64,000 nt of DNA from NCBI GenBank assembly GCA_000701625.1, contig JNJK01000002.1, forward strand, positions 1 to 64,000. The letters run 5' to 3'. Below the pieces are notes generated by a model that was given only the letters and a program-made list of their open reading frames with translations, made no database searches and was not told the origin of the DNA. The stretch comes from Lachnospiraceae bacterium MC2017. GTDB lineage: Bacteria; Bacillota; Clostridia; Lachnospirales; Lachnospiraceae. The position numbers and the translations under genes are program-made. Position 1 is the stretch's first letter; every line of letters begins with the position of its first letter. Positions 31,533-40,456 of this stretch are shown here, one piece after another.

Positions 31533-31577
31533 ATAAGTCTCCAAGTGTTCGTAGCATCCCGCAATTCTAAAACATTA

Positions 31578-32834
31578 TCATATCTCATCTACAACCTGGA
31601 ATATGTAAAATTTCAGATAATAGCTTGCATCATTTGCCCAGAGGATCGGATGATCCGGTCCCTGCTGACGGAACTCGATCTGGCGCAGGCGCTTATGCGC
31701 ATCTCTTGCTGCCTCTTTAATGGTTTTCATAAAGAGATCCTGCTCCATAAAATGCGAACAGCTGCATGTTGCAAAGTAGCCCCCATCTTTTGTGATCTTT
31801 AATCCACGTATATTAATCTCACGATAACCAGTCACAGCTTTTTTTACAGACGCGCGAGACTTTGTGAACGCAGGCGGATCAAGTATGACAACATCAAACT
31901 TACGATTTTCTTTCTCAAGTCTCGGAAGGATCTCAAACGCATCACCCACTTCATATGAGATGATGTCCTGAAGATCATTGAGTCTGGCATTCTCAGCAGC
32001 CTGCTCTATGCCAAGATCCGATGCATCAACCGACAATACAGATTTTGCACCTGCCGCTGCCGCATTCAGACCAAACGAACCTGTATGGGTGAAGCAGTCA
32101 AATACCTCCGCGCCCTTGCAGATCGATCTTATAGCCATGCGGTTAAGCTTCTGATCCAGGAAAAATCCTGTCTTCTGACCGTTTTCTACATCCACATTAT
32201 ATTTTATACCGTTTTCTACTATCTGAACCTTTGTATCAAAACTGTCACCAATGAATCCCTTTGTGAGCTCCATGCCTTCCTGTTTGCGGACTTTTGCATC
32301 ACTTCTCTCATAAATTCCACGGACCTTAACTCCATCTGCTTCGAGCACATTCCGGCATTCATCAAGGATCAGCTCCTTCATCCGGTCTGTTCCGAGAGCA
32401 AGTGACTCTATGACCAGGACATCTGCAAATTTATCAATTGTTATTCCCGGAAGGAAATCTGCCTCACCGAAGATCAGACGGCATGAATCCGACACAGTTC
32501 CCTCGTAATGGAAAAGCGAATCCTCTGCATCAAATCCATATACATGCTTTCTATAATCCCATGCATTCTGCACTCTCTTACGAATGAGTTCCTCCGTAAC
32601 CGTATTTTCCTTTTTTCGAGACATGAGACGCACACGTATCTTAGATATATTATTTATGAATCCATATCCCAGGAAAAATCCGTCAAAATCATTCACTTCA
32701 ACGATATCACCATTTTCGTACTCACCCTCATATCGGGCAATCTCGTTATCAAAAACCCAGAGACCTCCGGATTTTATTGTTCTGCCTTCACCCTTCTTAA
32801 GGATTATTTTTGCTCCGCTAATGCTTATGCTCAT
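31578..32834 (-). CDS. rlmI: RlmI-type 23S rRNA (cytosine-C5) methyltransferase
   Basis: 418 residues. An N-terminal PUA domain (about 1-75: KIILKKGEGRTIKSGGLWVF), an EEHEE linker, then a Rossmann methyltransferase with the SAM loop VFDCFTHTGSFGLNAAAAGA and catalytic region VVILDPPAFTKSRASV plus the TCSCSHF cysteines. RlmI methylates C1962 in E. coli; orthology here is inferred from the domain order. GGAGGTATAT precedes the ATG. Confidence 0.85.
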   Translation of the reverse strand: MSISISGAKIILKKGEGRTIKSGGLWVFDNEIARYEGEYENGDIVEVNDFDGFFLGYGFINNISKIRVRLMSRKKENTVTEELIRKRVQNAWDYRKHVYGFDAEDSLFHYEGTVSDSCRLIFGEADFLPGITIDKFADVLVIESLALGTDRMKELILDECRNVLEADGVKVRGIYERSDAKVRKQEGMELTKGFIGDSFDTKVQIVENGIKYNVDVENGQKTGFFLDQKLNRMAIRSICKGAEVFDCFTHTGSFGLNAAAAGAKSVLSVDASDLGIEQAAENARLNDLQDIISYEVGDAFEILPRLEKENRKFDVVILDPPAFTKSRASVKKAVTGYREINIRGLKITKDGGYFATCSCSHFMEQDLFMKTIKEAARDAHKRLRQIEFRQQGPDHPILWANDASYYLKFYIFQVVDEI

Positions 32835-32956
32835 ATATACCTCCGGTCTTCCCAGACACTTAAAAAGTACTTTTTACCCTGTCATAATCAAATAACCAAC
32901 ACATTATAATGACTGCTTTTATCCGAGTCAACAAAACGATTTTCTTAAGTTGTATT

Positions 32957-32987
32957 TTATTTGAAATATTTTACCTATTTCAAATAA
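32957..32987 (+). promoter_or_regulatory. 12-base palindrome upstream of the alcohol dehydrogenase
   Basis: TTATTTGAAATA (32957-32968) and TATTTCAAATAA (32976-32987), 7 bases apart, 40 bases upstream of the predicted -35. It is a candidate operator; the binding protein is unknown. Confidence 0.55.
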
Positions 32988-33026
32988 TTTTACTCATGAA
33001 TACATGTCATTTTAACCGATATTTGA

Positions 33027-33055
33027 TTGTTTATGCCTTATTTTTTGGTTATAAT
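33027..33055 (+). promoter_or_regulatory. Promoter of the iron alcohol dehydrogenase
   Basis: TTGTTT (33027-33032), 17 bases, TATAAT (33050-33055). The leader is about 78 bases and contains a short inverted pair TCGACA/TGTCGA at 33082-33103. Confidence 0.78.
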
Positions 33056-33139
33056 ATATGACATGTGGTACAACACAGTTATCGACAGAAGTCTTTTTGT
33101 CGACAACATTAAGTCATATTAATAAAGGAGAAATCTAAT

Positions 33140-34288
33140 ATGTACAAGTTCACTCTTAACGAAACCTCATATCATGGCAAAGGTGCCATAGAGGCAGTTC
33201 CACAGGAGATCAAGGCGCACGGCTTTAAAAAAGCATTCGTTGCTTCTGACCCTGATCTTGTTAAATTTAACGTTACAAGCAAAGTAACTGATCTTTTAGA
33301 TAAAGAAGGTATTCCTTACGAGCTTTATAGCAACATAAAGCCGAACCCAACCATAGAGAACGTGCAGACTGGTGTACAGGCATTCAAAGACAGCGGTGCT
33401 GACTGCATCGTAGCCATCGGCGGTGGTTCTTCCATGGATACTTCCAAGGCTATCGGTATCATTATTACAAATCCCGAGTTTGCTGATGTCCGCTCTCTTG
33501 AAGGCGTTGCTCCTACCAAGAATAAATGTGTTCCGATCATCGCAGTAGCTACAACCGCAGGTACAGCTGCTGAGGTTACGATCAACTACGTTATCACTGA
33601 TGTTGAGAAAAAGAGAAAGTTCGTCTGTGTTGATCCTAAGGATATCCCGATCGTCGCAGTAGTTGATCCCGACATGATGAGCTCTATGCCTAAGGGTCTC
33701 ACAGCTGCAACCGGAATGGATGCTCTGACTCATGCTATCGAAGGCTATATCACCAAGGGTGCATGGGAACTTTCCGATATGTTCCACTTAAAGGCAATCG
33801 AGATCATTTCCCGTTCACTTCGCGATGCTGTAAACAATACTACTGAAGGACGCGAAGGAATGGCTCTTGGTCAGTATGTTGCCGGTATGGGATTCTCAAA
33901 TGTAGGTCTCGGTGTTGATCACTCCATGGCTCATACACTTTCAGCATGGTACGATATGCCTCATGGTAAGGCATGCGCTACTCTTCTCCCGACTGTAATG
34001 AGATTTAATGCTCCCGCAACCGGAGAAAAGTATCGCGAGATCGCACGTGTTATGGGCGTTGAAGGTGTTGACTCCATGAGTCAGGACGAGTACCGCGAAG
34101 CAGCTATCAACGCTGTTCAGAAGCTCGGCGAAGATGTTGGCATCACCATGAGCCTTAAGGGTGTAGTTCCGGAAGAAGATATCCCGCAGCTCGCACGTGA
34201 CGCAAAGGCTGACGCATGCACACCGGGTAACCCGAGAGATGTCTCCATCGAAGAGATCGAAGAAATGTACAAGAGCCTGTTAAAGTAA
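33140..34288 (+). CDS. fucO: Iron-containing alcohol dehydrogenase, FucO-like
   Basis: 382 residues of the group III Fe-ADH family. NAD-binding GGGSSMDTSKAIGI, the metal-site histidines in DALTHAIEGY and in VDHSMAHTLSAWYDMPHGKA. The closest pattern is lactaldehyde reductase/1,2-propanediol oxidoreductase, but butanol or other aldehyde reduction is possible. AAAGGAG precedes the ATG. It stands alone with its own promoter and a palindrome upstream, which suggests redox or fermentation control. Confidence 0.85.
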   Translation: MYKFTLNETSYHGKGAIEAVPQEIKAHGFKKAFVASDPDLVKFNVTSKVTDLLDKEGIPYELYSNIKPNPTIENVQTGVQAFKDSGADCIVAIGGGSSMDTSKAIGIIITNPEFADVRSLEGVAPTKNKCVPIIAVATTAGTAAEVTINYVITDVEKKRKFVCVDPKDIPIVAVVDPDMMSSMPKGLTAATGMDALTHAIEGYITKGAWELSDMFHLKAIEIISRSLRDAVNNTTEGREGMALGQYVAGMGFSNVGLGVDHSMAHTLSAWYDMPHGKACATLLPTVMRFNAPATGEKYREIARVMGVEGVDSMSQDEYREAAINAVQKLGEDVGITMSLKGVVPEEDIPQLARDAKADACTPGNPRDVSIEEIEEMYKSLLK

Positions 34289-34312
34289 ATTCCAACGAAA
34301 TTTCCTATAGTT

Positions 34313-34353
34313 AAAAAGCTGTGCTCCGCGTTTGATCGGAAGCACAGCTTTTT
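34313..34353. terminator. Bidirectional terminator after the alcohol dehydrogenase
   Basis: AAAAAGCTGTGCT (34313-34325) pairs with AGCACAGCTTTTT (34341-34353). It serves the dehydrogenase and the convergent GGDEF gene. Confidence 0.85.
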
Positions 34354-34371
34354 CATACCATTAAAATGTCT

Positions 34372-35973
34372 TTATTTTTCTTTACTTCGACGTTTGTCGG
34401 CATACATTTCTTTATCAGCTCTCATACGTATATCCTCTATGCTCTTATCCTTTGAAGGATCAAAAAAAGCATAGCCTGCTGCCATATACAAAGGAGCCTC
34501 TTTGTGCATAAAATTATACTTAGACTCAATAGTTCTTAAATGTGATATCCGTTTTCTAAGGGTTTCTTCGGCGGTATTACGTATTATGATGCAAAACTCA
34601 TCTCCCCCGATCCTGAAACATAACCCTTCCTTACCGAAAACAGTATTTATTATATCAGCCGCAGCACATATGATCCTGTCTCCATCCGCATGTCCCCTTG
34701 TGTCATTAACTGTTTTAAGATTATTCAGATCAAGCGTCAGAACACATACACTTCCATCTATCTTCGTATTTCGGCAGGTACTCTCATAACAATTTCTATT
34801 AGCGAGTCCTGTAAGAACATCTTTTTCGGCGAGCTGTTTGTAAATCTGAATATCGCGATTTTCTTCAAGAATAGCTCTGCTATCCATACTGATCGCAAGC
34901 CATGTAAATACACAAAATAAAACCATAAATGCGATAGGTATCATAAACGTACTGTCATTTACGGTATAGTAGGTTGTTAACGTAAATAATATACTTACGA
35001 AGAATAAAAACAGGCCTGCCACACTGACTTTCATACTGCGTGTCAATTGGCGGTTGACCATCGCACGGACTATTGCATATATCATATATATCATTGCGAA
35101 CAGAATGCTTAAATGAGTAAACGGCAGTTGCTGGCGCAATTCTCTTATCCCCAAAAACTGCAGAGAGACATTTACGATCGGGATCACAACAACCACAATA
35201 CTGAGCAGCTTGAACAACAAAGAATCATTGAGCTTATAAAATTTCTTCGTAAATACCACCAAAGGAAAGCTCATTGATAACAGGCACAAATGACCTACGA
35301 AATAAACTGCCACATAATTCGACACTTCAAGTAGAACAAACTCCGACACAAGGATAGTCCATATACCAAGCAGGACACATATTGTTGCAAAATAAGGTAT
35401 ATATGACCCTTTTTCCGCCATGCGTATAACAAATACCCAGTTTATAAACAAAAATATGCCTATTCCGGCAACGATCAGGCCAAGGATCAGCTGAATTACC
35501 GATCTTTTCAAAATAGAACTATACAGTTTCACCGCCGTACCGCAGCTTATCTTAATATTATGATTAAAGCTTTCATTCGTATGACTTTTAAGAACTATGT
35601 CTATTTTTGAAGAATCCGGAGGTACAGAAATAATATTCCATGTACTGCCTGTGGTATTACAAAAAATAGACTTTGAAGAAGTTCTTGAATATATTTTGTA
35701 GCCGTCCGCCAGTACCGTCAGATCCCAATGATCGATATATATTCCTATAGCCCCGCCCTTTTCCAGTATCTCTCGCGTTTTCAGAGTATAGGACGTACTT
35801 TTGGCCGTTTTATAGGTACTGTCTATAGTAAGGGATGAAATAACGTCATCTTTTTTTGTCCCAAATGGTTTTTCATAATCGGAATTGATACAGAAAACTG
35901 ACAAGATAACTGCCGCAACAAGCAGCAGCACATAGAAAAAACTAATACGTGACGTGAAATTCCGTGTATCCAT
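34372..35973 (-). CDS. Membrane-bound diguanylate cyclase
   Basis: 533 residues. One N-terminal membrane segment (FYVLLLVAAVILSVF), an extracytoplasmic domain of about 150 residues, about seven further membrane helices, and a C-terminal GGDEF domain with the intact motif RIGGDEFCII and the substrate region LTLDLNNLKTVNDTRGHADG. The layout resembles 7TMR-DISM sensor cyclases that make c-di-GMP in response to outside ligands. Only a weak ribosome site (TAGGG) is seen. A GGDEF-EAL protein near 61 kb could oppose it. Confidence 0.88.
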   Translation of the reverse strand: MDTRNFTSRISFFYVLLLVAAVILSVFCINSDYEKPFGTKKDDVISSLTIDSTYKTAKSTSYTLKTREILEKGGAIGIYIDHWDLTVLADGYKIYSRTSSKSIFCNTTGSTWNIISVPPDSSKIDIVLKSHTNESFNHNIKISCGTAVKLYSSILKRSVIQLILGLIVAGIGIFLFINWVFVIRMAEKGSYIPYFATICVLLGIWTILVSEFVLLEVSNYVAVYFVGHLCLLSMSFPLVVFTKKFYKLNDSLLFKLLSIVVVVIPIVNVSLQFLGIRELRQQLPFTHLSILFAMIYMIYAIVRAMVNRQLTRSMKVSVAGLFLFFVSILFTLTTYYTVNDSTFMIPIAFMVLFCVFTWLAISMDSRAILEENRDIQIYKQLAEKDVLTGLANRNCYESTCRNTKIDGSVCVLTLDLNNLKTVNDTRGHADGDRIICAAADIINTVFGKEGLCFRIGGDEFCIIIRNTAEETLRKRISHLRTIESKYNFMHKEAPLYMAAGYAFFDPSKDKSIEDIRMRADKEMYADKRRSKEK

Positions 35974-36110
35974 AACTTAAACCCTATCTAACGTGCCCCT
36001 TAGGTACTTTCTCAATTATATCAACAATTAGTATTGTTTTGCACTATTTTCAAGGCAAAATTATTAACGAAATTGGCATCTTTCGAAAACAGATTTTCAT
36101 ATATAGTTAA

Positions 36111-36142
36111 AAAGAGATCCCCTGCCCCCAGGAGATCTCTTT
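36111..36142. terminator. Terminator after the S41 peptidase gene
   Basis: AAAGAGATC (36111-36119) pairs with GATCTCTTT (36134-36142), extended by CC/GG. On the minus strand the stem ends in TTTTTAACT. Confidence 0.82.
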
Positions 36143-36146
36143 GTGA

Positions 36147-37367
36147 TCATTTCATAGATTTTATTTTCTTTTTTGCAGCTTCCAGCTGATTATCGGTTTT
36201 ATCCTTCAAATACTGTTCAGAGTCAAATTCAACTTTTATGTCAGGCTCAATACCTGTTCCCTGAATATTTACTCCACTTGGAGTGTAGTATTTTGCCGCC
36301 GTGATCTTTATGGCACTTCCGTCACCGATACCATATACATTCTGCACGATGCCTTTACCAAAGGTGGTCGTTCCTACCAACACTCCGGCTTTCGTATCCT
36401 TTATGGCTCCGGCAAGTATCTCAGATGCACTGGCACTGTTTCCGTCAACCAAAACAACCATCGGCATTCCAAGAGACTTTCCATCCGTTCCATCATAGTC
36501 TTTTTCATTCCCAGCTTTATCAAGCGTATAAACAATCCTTCCATCCGGAAGCAGTTCATCGGCAATCTTTACAACCACATCCAGGTTTCCTCCCGGATTT
36601 CCTCTGAGATCAAGGATAAATTTCTTCATCCCCTGACTTTTCAGACTCTCAAGTCCTTTTTGGAACTGTTTGGTCGTAACCGCATCAAACTGTCCGAGTA
36701 TCATATAACCGACCTCGTTATCGATCATATTTACCGACACAGTCTGGATATCGATCGGTTTTCTCTCCACGGTATATTCGACTTCTTTGTCGTCCCTGAT
36801 CATGGTCAGAACTACCTTAGTTCCTTCTTCGCCACGTACTCTCTTCACCAACTCGGTTAATGTAAGACCCTCAACCTCTTCTCCATCTACCTTGTAAAAA
36901 ACATCACCGATCTGAAGCCCTGACGATTCTGCAGGCGAACCGGACGTAAATCCTACAATATAGCATTTTCCCGTTACTTCATTCACGCTGAGAGTTGCTC
37001 CGATTCCCTGAAAAGAACCGTTTGTCGACTCCGAAAGCTGTTTATACTCTTCCTTTGTATAATACTCTGAATACGGATCATTCAAAGAGTCAACCAGCCC
37101 CTTATACAATCCTTCAATCCTGTCATCGCTATTCATACCGGATTCATCATCTTTATAATTCACATAGTACGCATCTATGATATCATTCAAAAATCCGATC
37201 TTGTCCTGTATTTTCGTAGTAAGAAGCTGACTGCCCTCATCTTTCTTAAAACCATTTCCCGTAAAGTAATTAAAACCTGCATTCCCTGCAAATATCAGCA
37301 GCAAGAGTCCGATCGACGCAAGTATTCCGGTAATACATCCTGCTGCAAATCCAAACCTTTTTTTCAT
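36147..37367 (-). CDS. S41 C-terminal processing peptidase (CtpA-like)
   Basis: 406 residues. An N-terminal membrane anchor (about 10-30), a helical region, a PDZ domain (about 115-200, with FQGIGATLSVNE and SSGLQIGDVFYKVDGEEVEG), and the S41 catalytic core. The catalytic Ser is in DGNSASASE and the Lys in TFGKGIVQ, the usual Ser-Lys dyad; GNPGGNLDVVVKIADE is also typical. Such enzymes process cell-envelope proteins, often regulators of wall hydrolases. It is the last gene of the ftsEX cluster. Confidence 0.92.
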   Translation of the reverse strand: MKKRFGFAAGCITGILASIGLLLLIFAGNAGFNYFTGNGFKKDEGSQLLTTKIQDKIGFLNDIIDAYYVNYKDDESGMNSDDRIEGLYKGLVDSLNDPYSEYYTKEEYKQLSESTNGSFQGIGATLSVNEVTGKCYIVGFTSGSPAESSGLQIGDVFYKVDGEEVEGLTLTELVKRVRGEEGTKVVLTMIRDDKEVEYTVERKPIDIQTVSVNMIDNEVGYMILGQFDAVTTKQFQKGLESLKSQGMKKFILDLRGNPGGNLDVVVKIADELLPDGRIVYTLDKAGNEKDYDGTDGKSLGMPMVVLVDGNSASASEILAGAIKDTKAGVLVGTTTFGKGIVQNVYGIGDGSAIKITAAKYYTPSGVNIQGTGIEPDIKVEFDSEQYLKDKTDNQLEAAKKKIKSMK

Positions 37368-37422
37368 TTCATTATCCTGCCTTTACTACCCGATATATCC
37401 CCTCACAACACACTCAACGTTA

Positions 37423-38691
37423 TCAGCCAAGATAATTCCAAGGGCTTACATATGAGCCATTTTTCCTCACTCCGAAATGAAGGTGAGGACCGGTACTCCG
37501 TCCTGTAGAACCAACAGCTGCAATTTTTTGTCCCTTGGCCACAGACTGACCTGCAGAAACATTTAATGCTGAAGCATGCATATATATGGTGATCAGACCG
37601 CTTCCGTGATCGATCATAACATAATTACCCATAGATGCCGAATAAGCTGCTGCTACAACTGTACCATCATATGCCGCAAGTATCGGGGATCCTGCCGGCG
37701 CCGCCAGATCGATCCCGTTATGCATCATCTCAACGCCAAGCGTCGGATGCATCCTCATTCCATAATCGTCGGATATGCGCGTATACGAAGGAGCCGGAAA
37801 TGCAAACATACCTCCATCATATGTACGTGCAGACTTATTTGCAGCCGCAAGTGCCTGTTTTTCGGCGGCTATCGCTGCTTCCAGAGCTTTTATCTGAGCA
37901 TCTTGTGCAGCTATCATTTTATTGTACTCTTCTATCTGTTGTTCTTTAGTCCCGATCAACGCCTCGTACTGCTGAACCTGCTTAGATTTTTCAGCCATGA
38001 TACTGCTTAATTCATCGGCCTTCTTCTGCTGCTCCTCACGACTCTGTTCTAGTTCTTTCTGTTTTTTTTCTAATTTTGTCTGCGCTTCCTGAAGTTTTTT
38101 TTGCGCTGCCTTAAAATCCGTCAGCTTTTTTTCATCATATGACGCTATTTTTTCAGCATATTCGGCGTTATTTAAGAAGTCTCCAAAATCCGCACTTGAA
38201 AAAACAATCTCCAAAAGAGTGGAATTACCCGCTTCATACATAAAGCGTATCCTCTTTTTCATGGACTTATATTGATTATCGACCTCTGCCTTCGCTTCAT
38301 CCACCTCTGTCTTTGCTTCATCTATAGCGATCTCGTTATCGCTAATGGACTTATCAAGCTCGTCGATTTTTTTCTGGACTTCATCAGACTCTGCATCAAG
38401 TTCTTTTATATTATCCTCAATCTCCGACTGGGCCGATTCAAGCGCATTGACTTCCTTTTCGAGTCCGGCGCTCCCTGCTTTCAGGGCATCCTGTTCCTTT
38501 TTAGCGTCGGAAACCTGCCCTTCCTTTTTCTTGATAGATTCATTTGTAAGCGAAGAAGAGGAAGAAGATGTTTTTTTATCTTCTCCCTCTCCCTTGGTTG
38601 CAGCACATACTTCCCCCTGTACCAAAGAGAAAGATCCTGAAGTTGTAGTGATAGCAAATGCCAGAAGCAGCAATAGGATTTTTTTCTTCAT
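37423..38691 (-). CDS. EnvC/CwlO-like coiled-coil M23 peptidase
   Basis: 422 residues. Signal peptide (about 1-31), a long coiled coil of Lys/Glu-rich heptads (about 45-270), and a C-terminal M23/LytM domain with the zinc ligands HNGIDLAAPAG and TGPHLHFG. Its start overlaps the ftsX stop by 4 bases. In other bacteria FtsEX drives such coiled-coil wall hydrolases or their activators at the septum or side wall; the conserved zinc residues suggest it is itself an endopeptidase. Confidence 0.92.
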   Translation of the reverse strand: MKKKILLLLLAFAITTTSGSFSLVQGEVCAATKGEGEDKKTSSSSSSLTNESIKKKEGQVSDAKKEQDALKAGSAGLEKEVNALESAQSEIEDNIKELDAESDEVQKKIDELDKSISDNEIAIDEAKTEVDEAKAEVDNQYKSMKKRIRFMYEAGNSTLLEIVFSSADFGDFLNNAEYAEKIASYDEKKLTDFKAAQKKLQEAQTKLEKKQKELEQSREEQQKKADELSSIMAEKSKQVQQYEALIGTKEQQIEEYNKMIAAQDAQIKALEAAIAAEKQALAAANKSARTYDGGMFAFPAPSYTRISDDYGMRMHPTLGVEMMHNGIDLAAPAGSPILAAYDGTVVAAAYSASMGNYVMIDHGSGLITIYMHASALNVSAGQSVAKGQKIAAVGSTGRSTGPHLHFGVRKNGSYVSPWNYLG

Positions 38692-39587
38692 ACACGTAGA
38701 TGCTTTCTTGCTGTCGTAAAGCTGCCCAGGAAACCGATGCCTACGCCAAGGATCAGCGCTACCGGTACCAACGTGCTGAAAATCTGATGAATGGACAGAA
38801 ACTGCAGCAGTGAATCAAGAACTTTGAATCTATCTGCAAGGTAAATAACTGTTCTCTGATAAATAACGTAAATCGCTACAAGCGGAAGCGAAGCTCCGAT
38901 AAGTCCAAGGAGCATACCCTCGATAACAAAGGGTGCACGCACTACAAAATCCGTCGCACCGATAAGCTTCATGATACCAATTTCTTCTCTCCGGACCGTA
39001 ATACCGAGAGCTACGGTATTGCTGATAAGGAAAATCGATACCGCAAGAAGTATCAGGATTATTCCAAGTGATACGATACCTATAAGTGAATTTACACTGG
39101 TCAGCATATTGGCAACGATCGCGGATTTTCTGACAATTCGAACTCCATCGATCCCTTCCAGGTATGTGACGAGATTTTCCTGCATGGAGATATCATTCAT
39201 ATATATCTCGTAGTTTGAATCCTCCGCCAACGGATTATCATCACCGAAAGAATCTACATAATCTCCGAGATTTTCCTGTTTAAATGATTCCCAAGCCTCC
39301 TCAGCAGACACAAATACTATTTTAGAGACCTCTGCCCTCTTGCTTATCTCAGTACCGATCTCCTGAATTTTATCATCAGAGATACCCTCATCAAAGAATA
39401 CTGTTACCGCAACTCCGGACTGTGCCTGTCGTACAATATTTGAGAAATTTAAAACAATGGCATAAAACATTCCAAACAGAAATACACATGCAGAAATGGT
39501 AGCTACCGTTGCCAGTGAAAAAATCTTGTTTCTCCAGATATTTTTGATACCCTGTCCAAGTGTGTAAAAAAATGTACTAATCCTCAT
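38688..39587 (-). CDS. ftsX: Cell division protein FtsX (ABC permease)
   Basis: 299 residues with four membrane segments (about 22-45, 175-200, 220-245, 270-292) and a large extracellular loop between the first two that in other species contacts the wall hydrolase. It overlaps ftsE by 11 bases and the M23 gene by 4. It transmits ATP hydrolysis by FtsE across the membrane. Confidence 0.95.
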   Translation of the reverse strand: MRISTFFYTLGQGIKNIWRNKIFSLATVATISACVFLFGMFYAIVLNFSNIVRQAQSGVAVTVFFDEGISDDKIQEIGTEISKRAEVSKIVFVSAEEAWESFKQENLGDYVDSFGDDNPLAEDSNYEIYMNDISMQENLVTYLEGIDGVRIVRKSAIVANMLTSVNSLIGIVSLGIILILLAVSIFLISNTVALGITVRREEIGIMKLIGATDFVVRAPFVIEGMLLGLIGASLPLVAIYVIYQRTVIYLADRFKVLDSLLQFLSIHQIFSTLVPVALILGVGIGFLGSFTTARKHLRV

Positions 39588-40263
39588 CGATATAACCGCC
39601 CTTTTTCTGATCGCTTACAATAATACCCTTCTTCATAGTGATCACTCGCTTCTGCATGGCGTTCACTATTTCCCTATTGTGCGTAACGACGAGTACCGTA
39701 GTTCCATTTTTATTGATCTGTTCAAGAAGCTTCATGATCTCCCAGGAATTCTTGGGATCCAGATTACCGGTAGGCTCATCTGCAAGCAGGATCGGCGGCT
39801 TATTAATGATCGCTCTTGCCAGCGCTACTCTCTGCTGTTCTCCTCCGGAAAGTTCTCTCGGTCTGCTCTTATACTTTTCTGCAAGTCCCACAAGAGAAAG
39901 CACACTCGGAACATTTTTACGGATCTGTCTCACAGGAACAGCCAGTATTCTCTGAGCAAATGCCACATTTTCATATACATTTCTATCTTTTAATAAACGG
40001 AAATCCTGAAATACGACACCTAAACCACGACGATACTTCGGAATCTTACTGTGACGGAGCTTTCCTACATCAGTATGATTAACAATGATCTTTCCGCTGG
40101 TGGGTGTCAGCTCTCTAAGGAGCAGCTTTATCAATGTAGATTTGCCGGATCCGCTGTCTCCTACTATAAACACGAATTCGCCTTTTTCGACATGAAGACT
40201 TATATTATTTAATGCAGGAGAGCCCGTAGAATAGGACTTACTCACATCTTCCAGAATTATCAT
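39577..40263 (-). CDS. ftsE: Cell division ATP-binding protein FtsE
   Basis: 228 residues from ATG 40263 (MIILEDVSKSY); a longer open frame upstream is leader sequence. Walker A GDSGSGKST, signature LSGGEQQRVALAR, Walker B ILLADEPTGNLD, H-loop VVTHN. The site is AGGGAAAAGGGA upstream, weaker than its neighbours. First gene of a four-gene overlapping cluster whose products couple ATP hydrolysis to peptidoglycan cutting. Confidence 0.96.
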   Translation of the reverse strand: MIILEDVSKSYSTGSPALNNISLHVEKGEFVFIVGDSGSGKSTLIKLLLRELTPTSGKIIVNHTDVGKLRHSKIPKYRRGLGVVFQDFRLLKDRNVYENVAFAQRILAVPVRQIRKNVPSVLSLVGLAEKYKSRPRELSGGEQQRVALARAIINKPPILLADEPTGNLDPKNSWEIMKLLEQINKNGTTVLVVTHNREIVNAMQKRVITMKKGIIVSDQKKGGYIDED

Positions 40264-40348
40264 AATAGAGATTCCCTTTTCCCTCTGATCTTTTTTAGCC
40301 CGTGTAAAACAGCCTTTTAGGCTTACTGAATTGTACCTATAATAACAC

Positions 40349-40397
40349 ATCTGCGGAGCAAATTCAGTAGACTGAACACCATTTTTGCTCCGCAGAT
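40349..40397. repeat. Nested palindrome upstream of ftsE
   Basis: ATCTGCGGAGCAAA (40349-40362) and TTTGCTCCGCAGAT (40384-40397) are perfect 14-base inverted copies. Inside them lies TTCAGTAGACTGAA, itself a palindrome. No U-tract follows on the minus strand, so a plain terminator is less likely; TATTAT just downstream may be the ftsE -10. Confidence 0.6.
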
Positions 40398-40456
40398 AAA
40401 AAAATCATAAATTATTCATTTTTTCTTCAGAAATGATTCAAAGTTCAAAAATTTAT

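Noticed and set aside
33078-33107. TCGACA/TGTCGA pair in the alcohol dehydrogenase leader
   Set aside because: Six-base arms with an A/T-rich loop are expected by chance; kept only as a remark.
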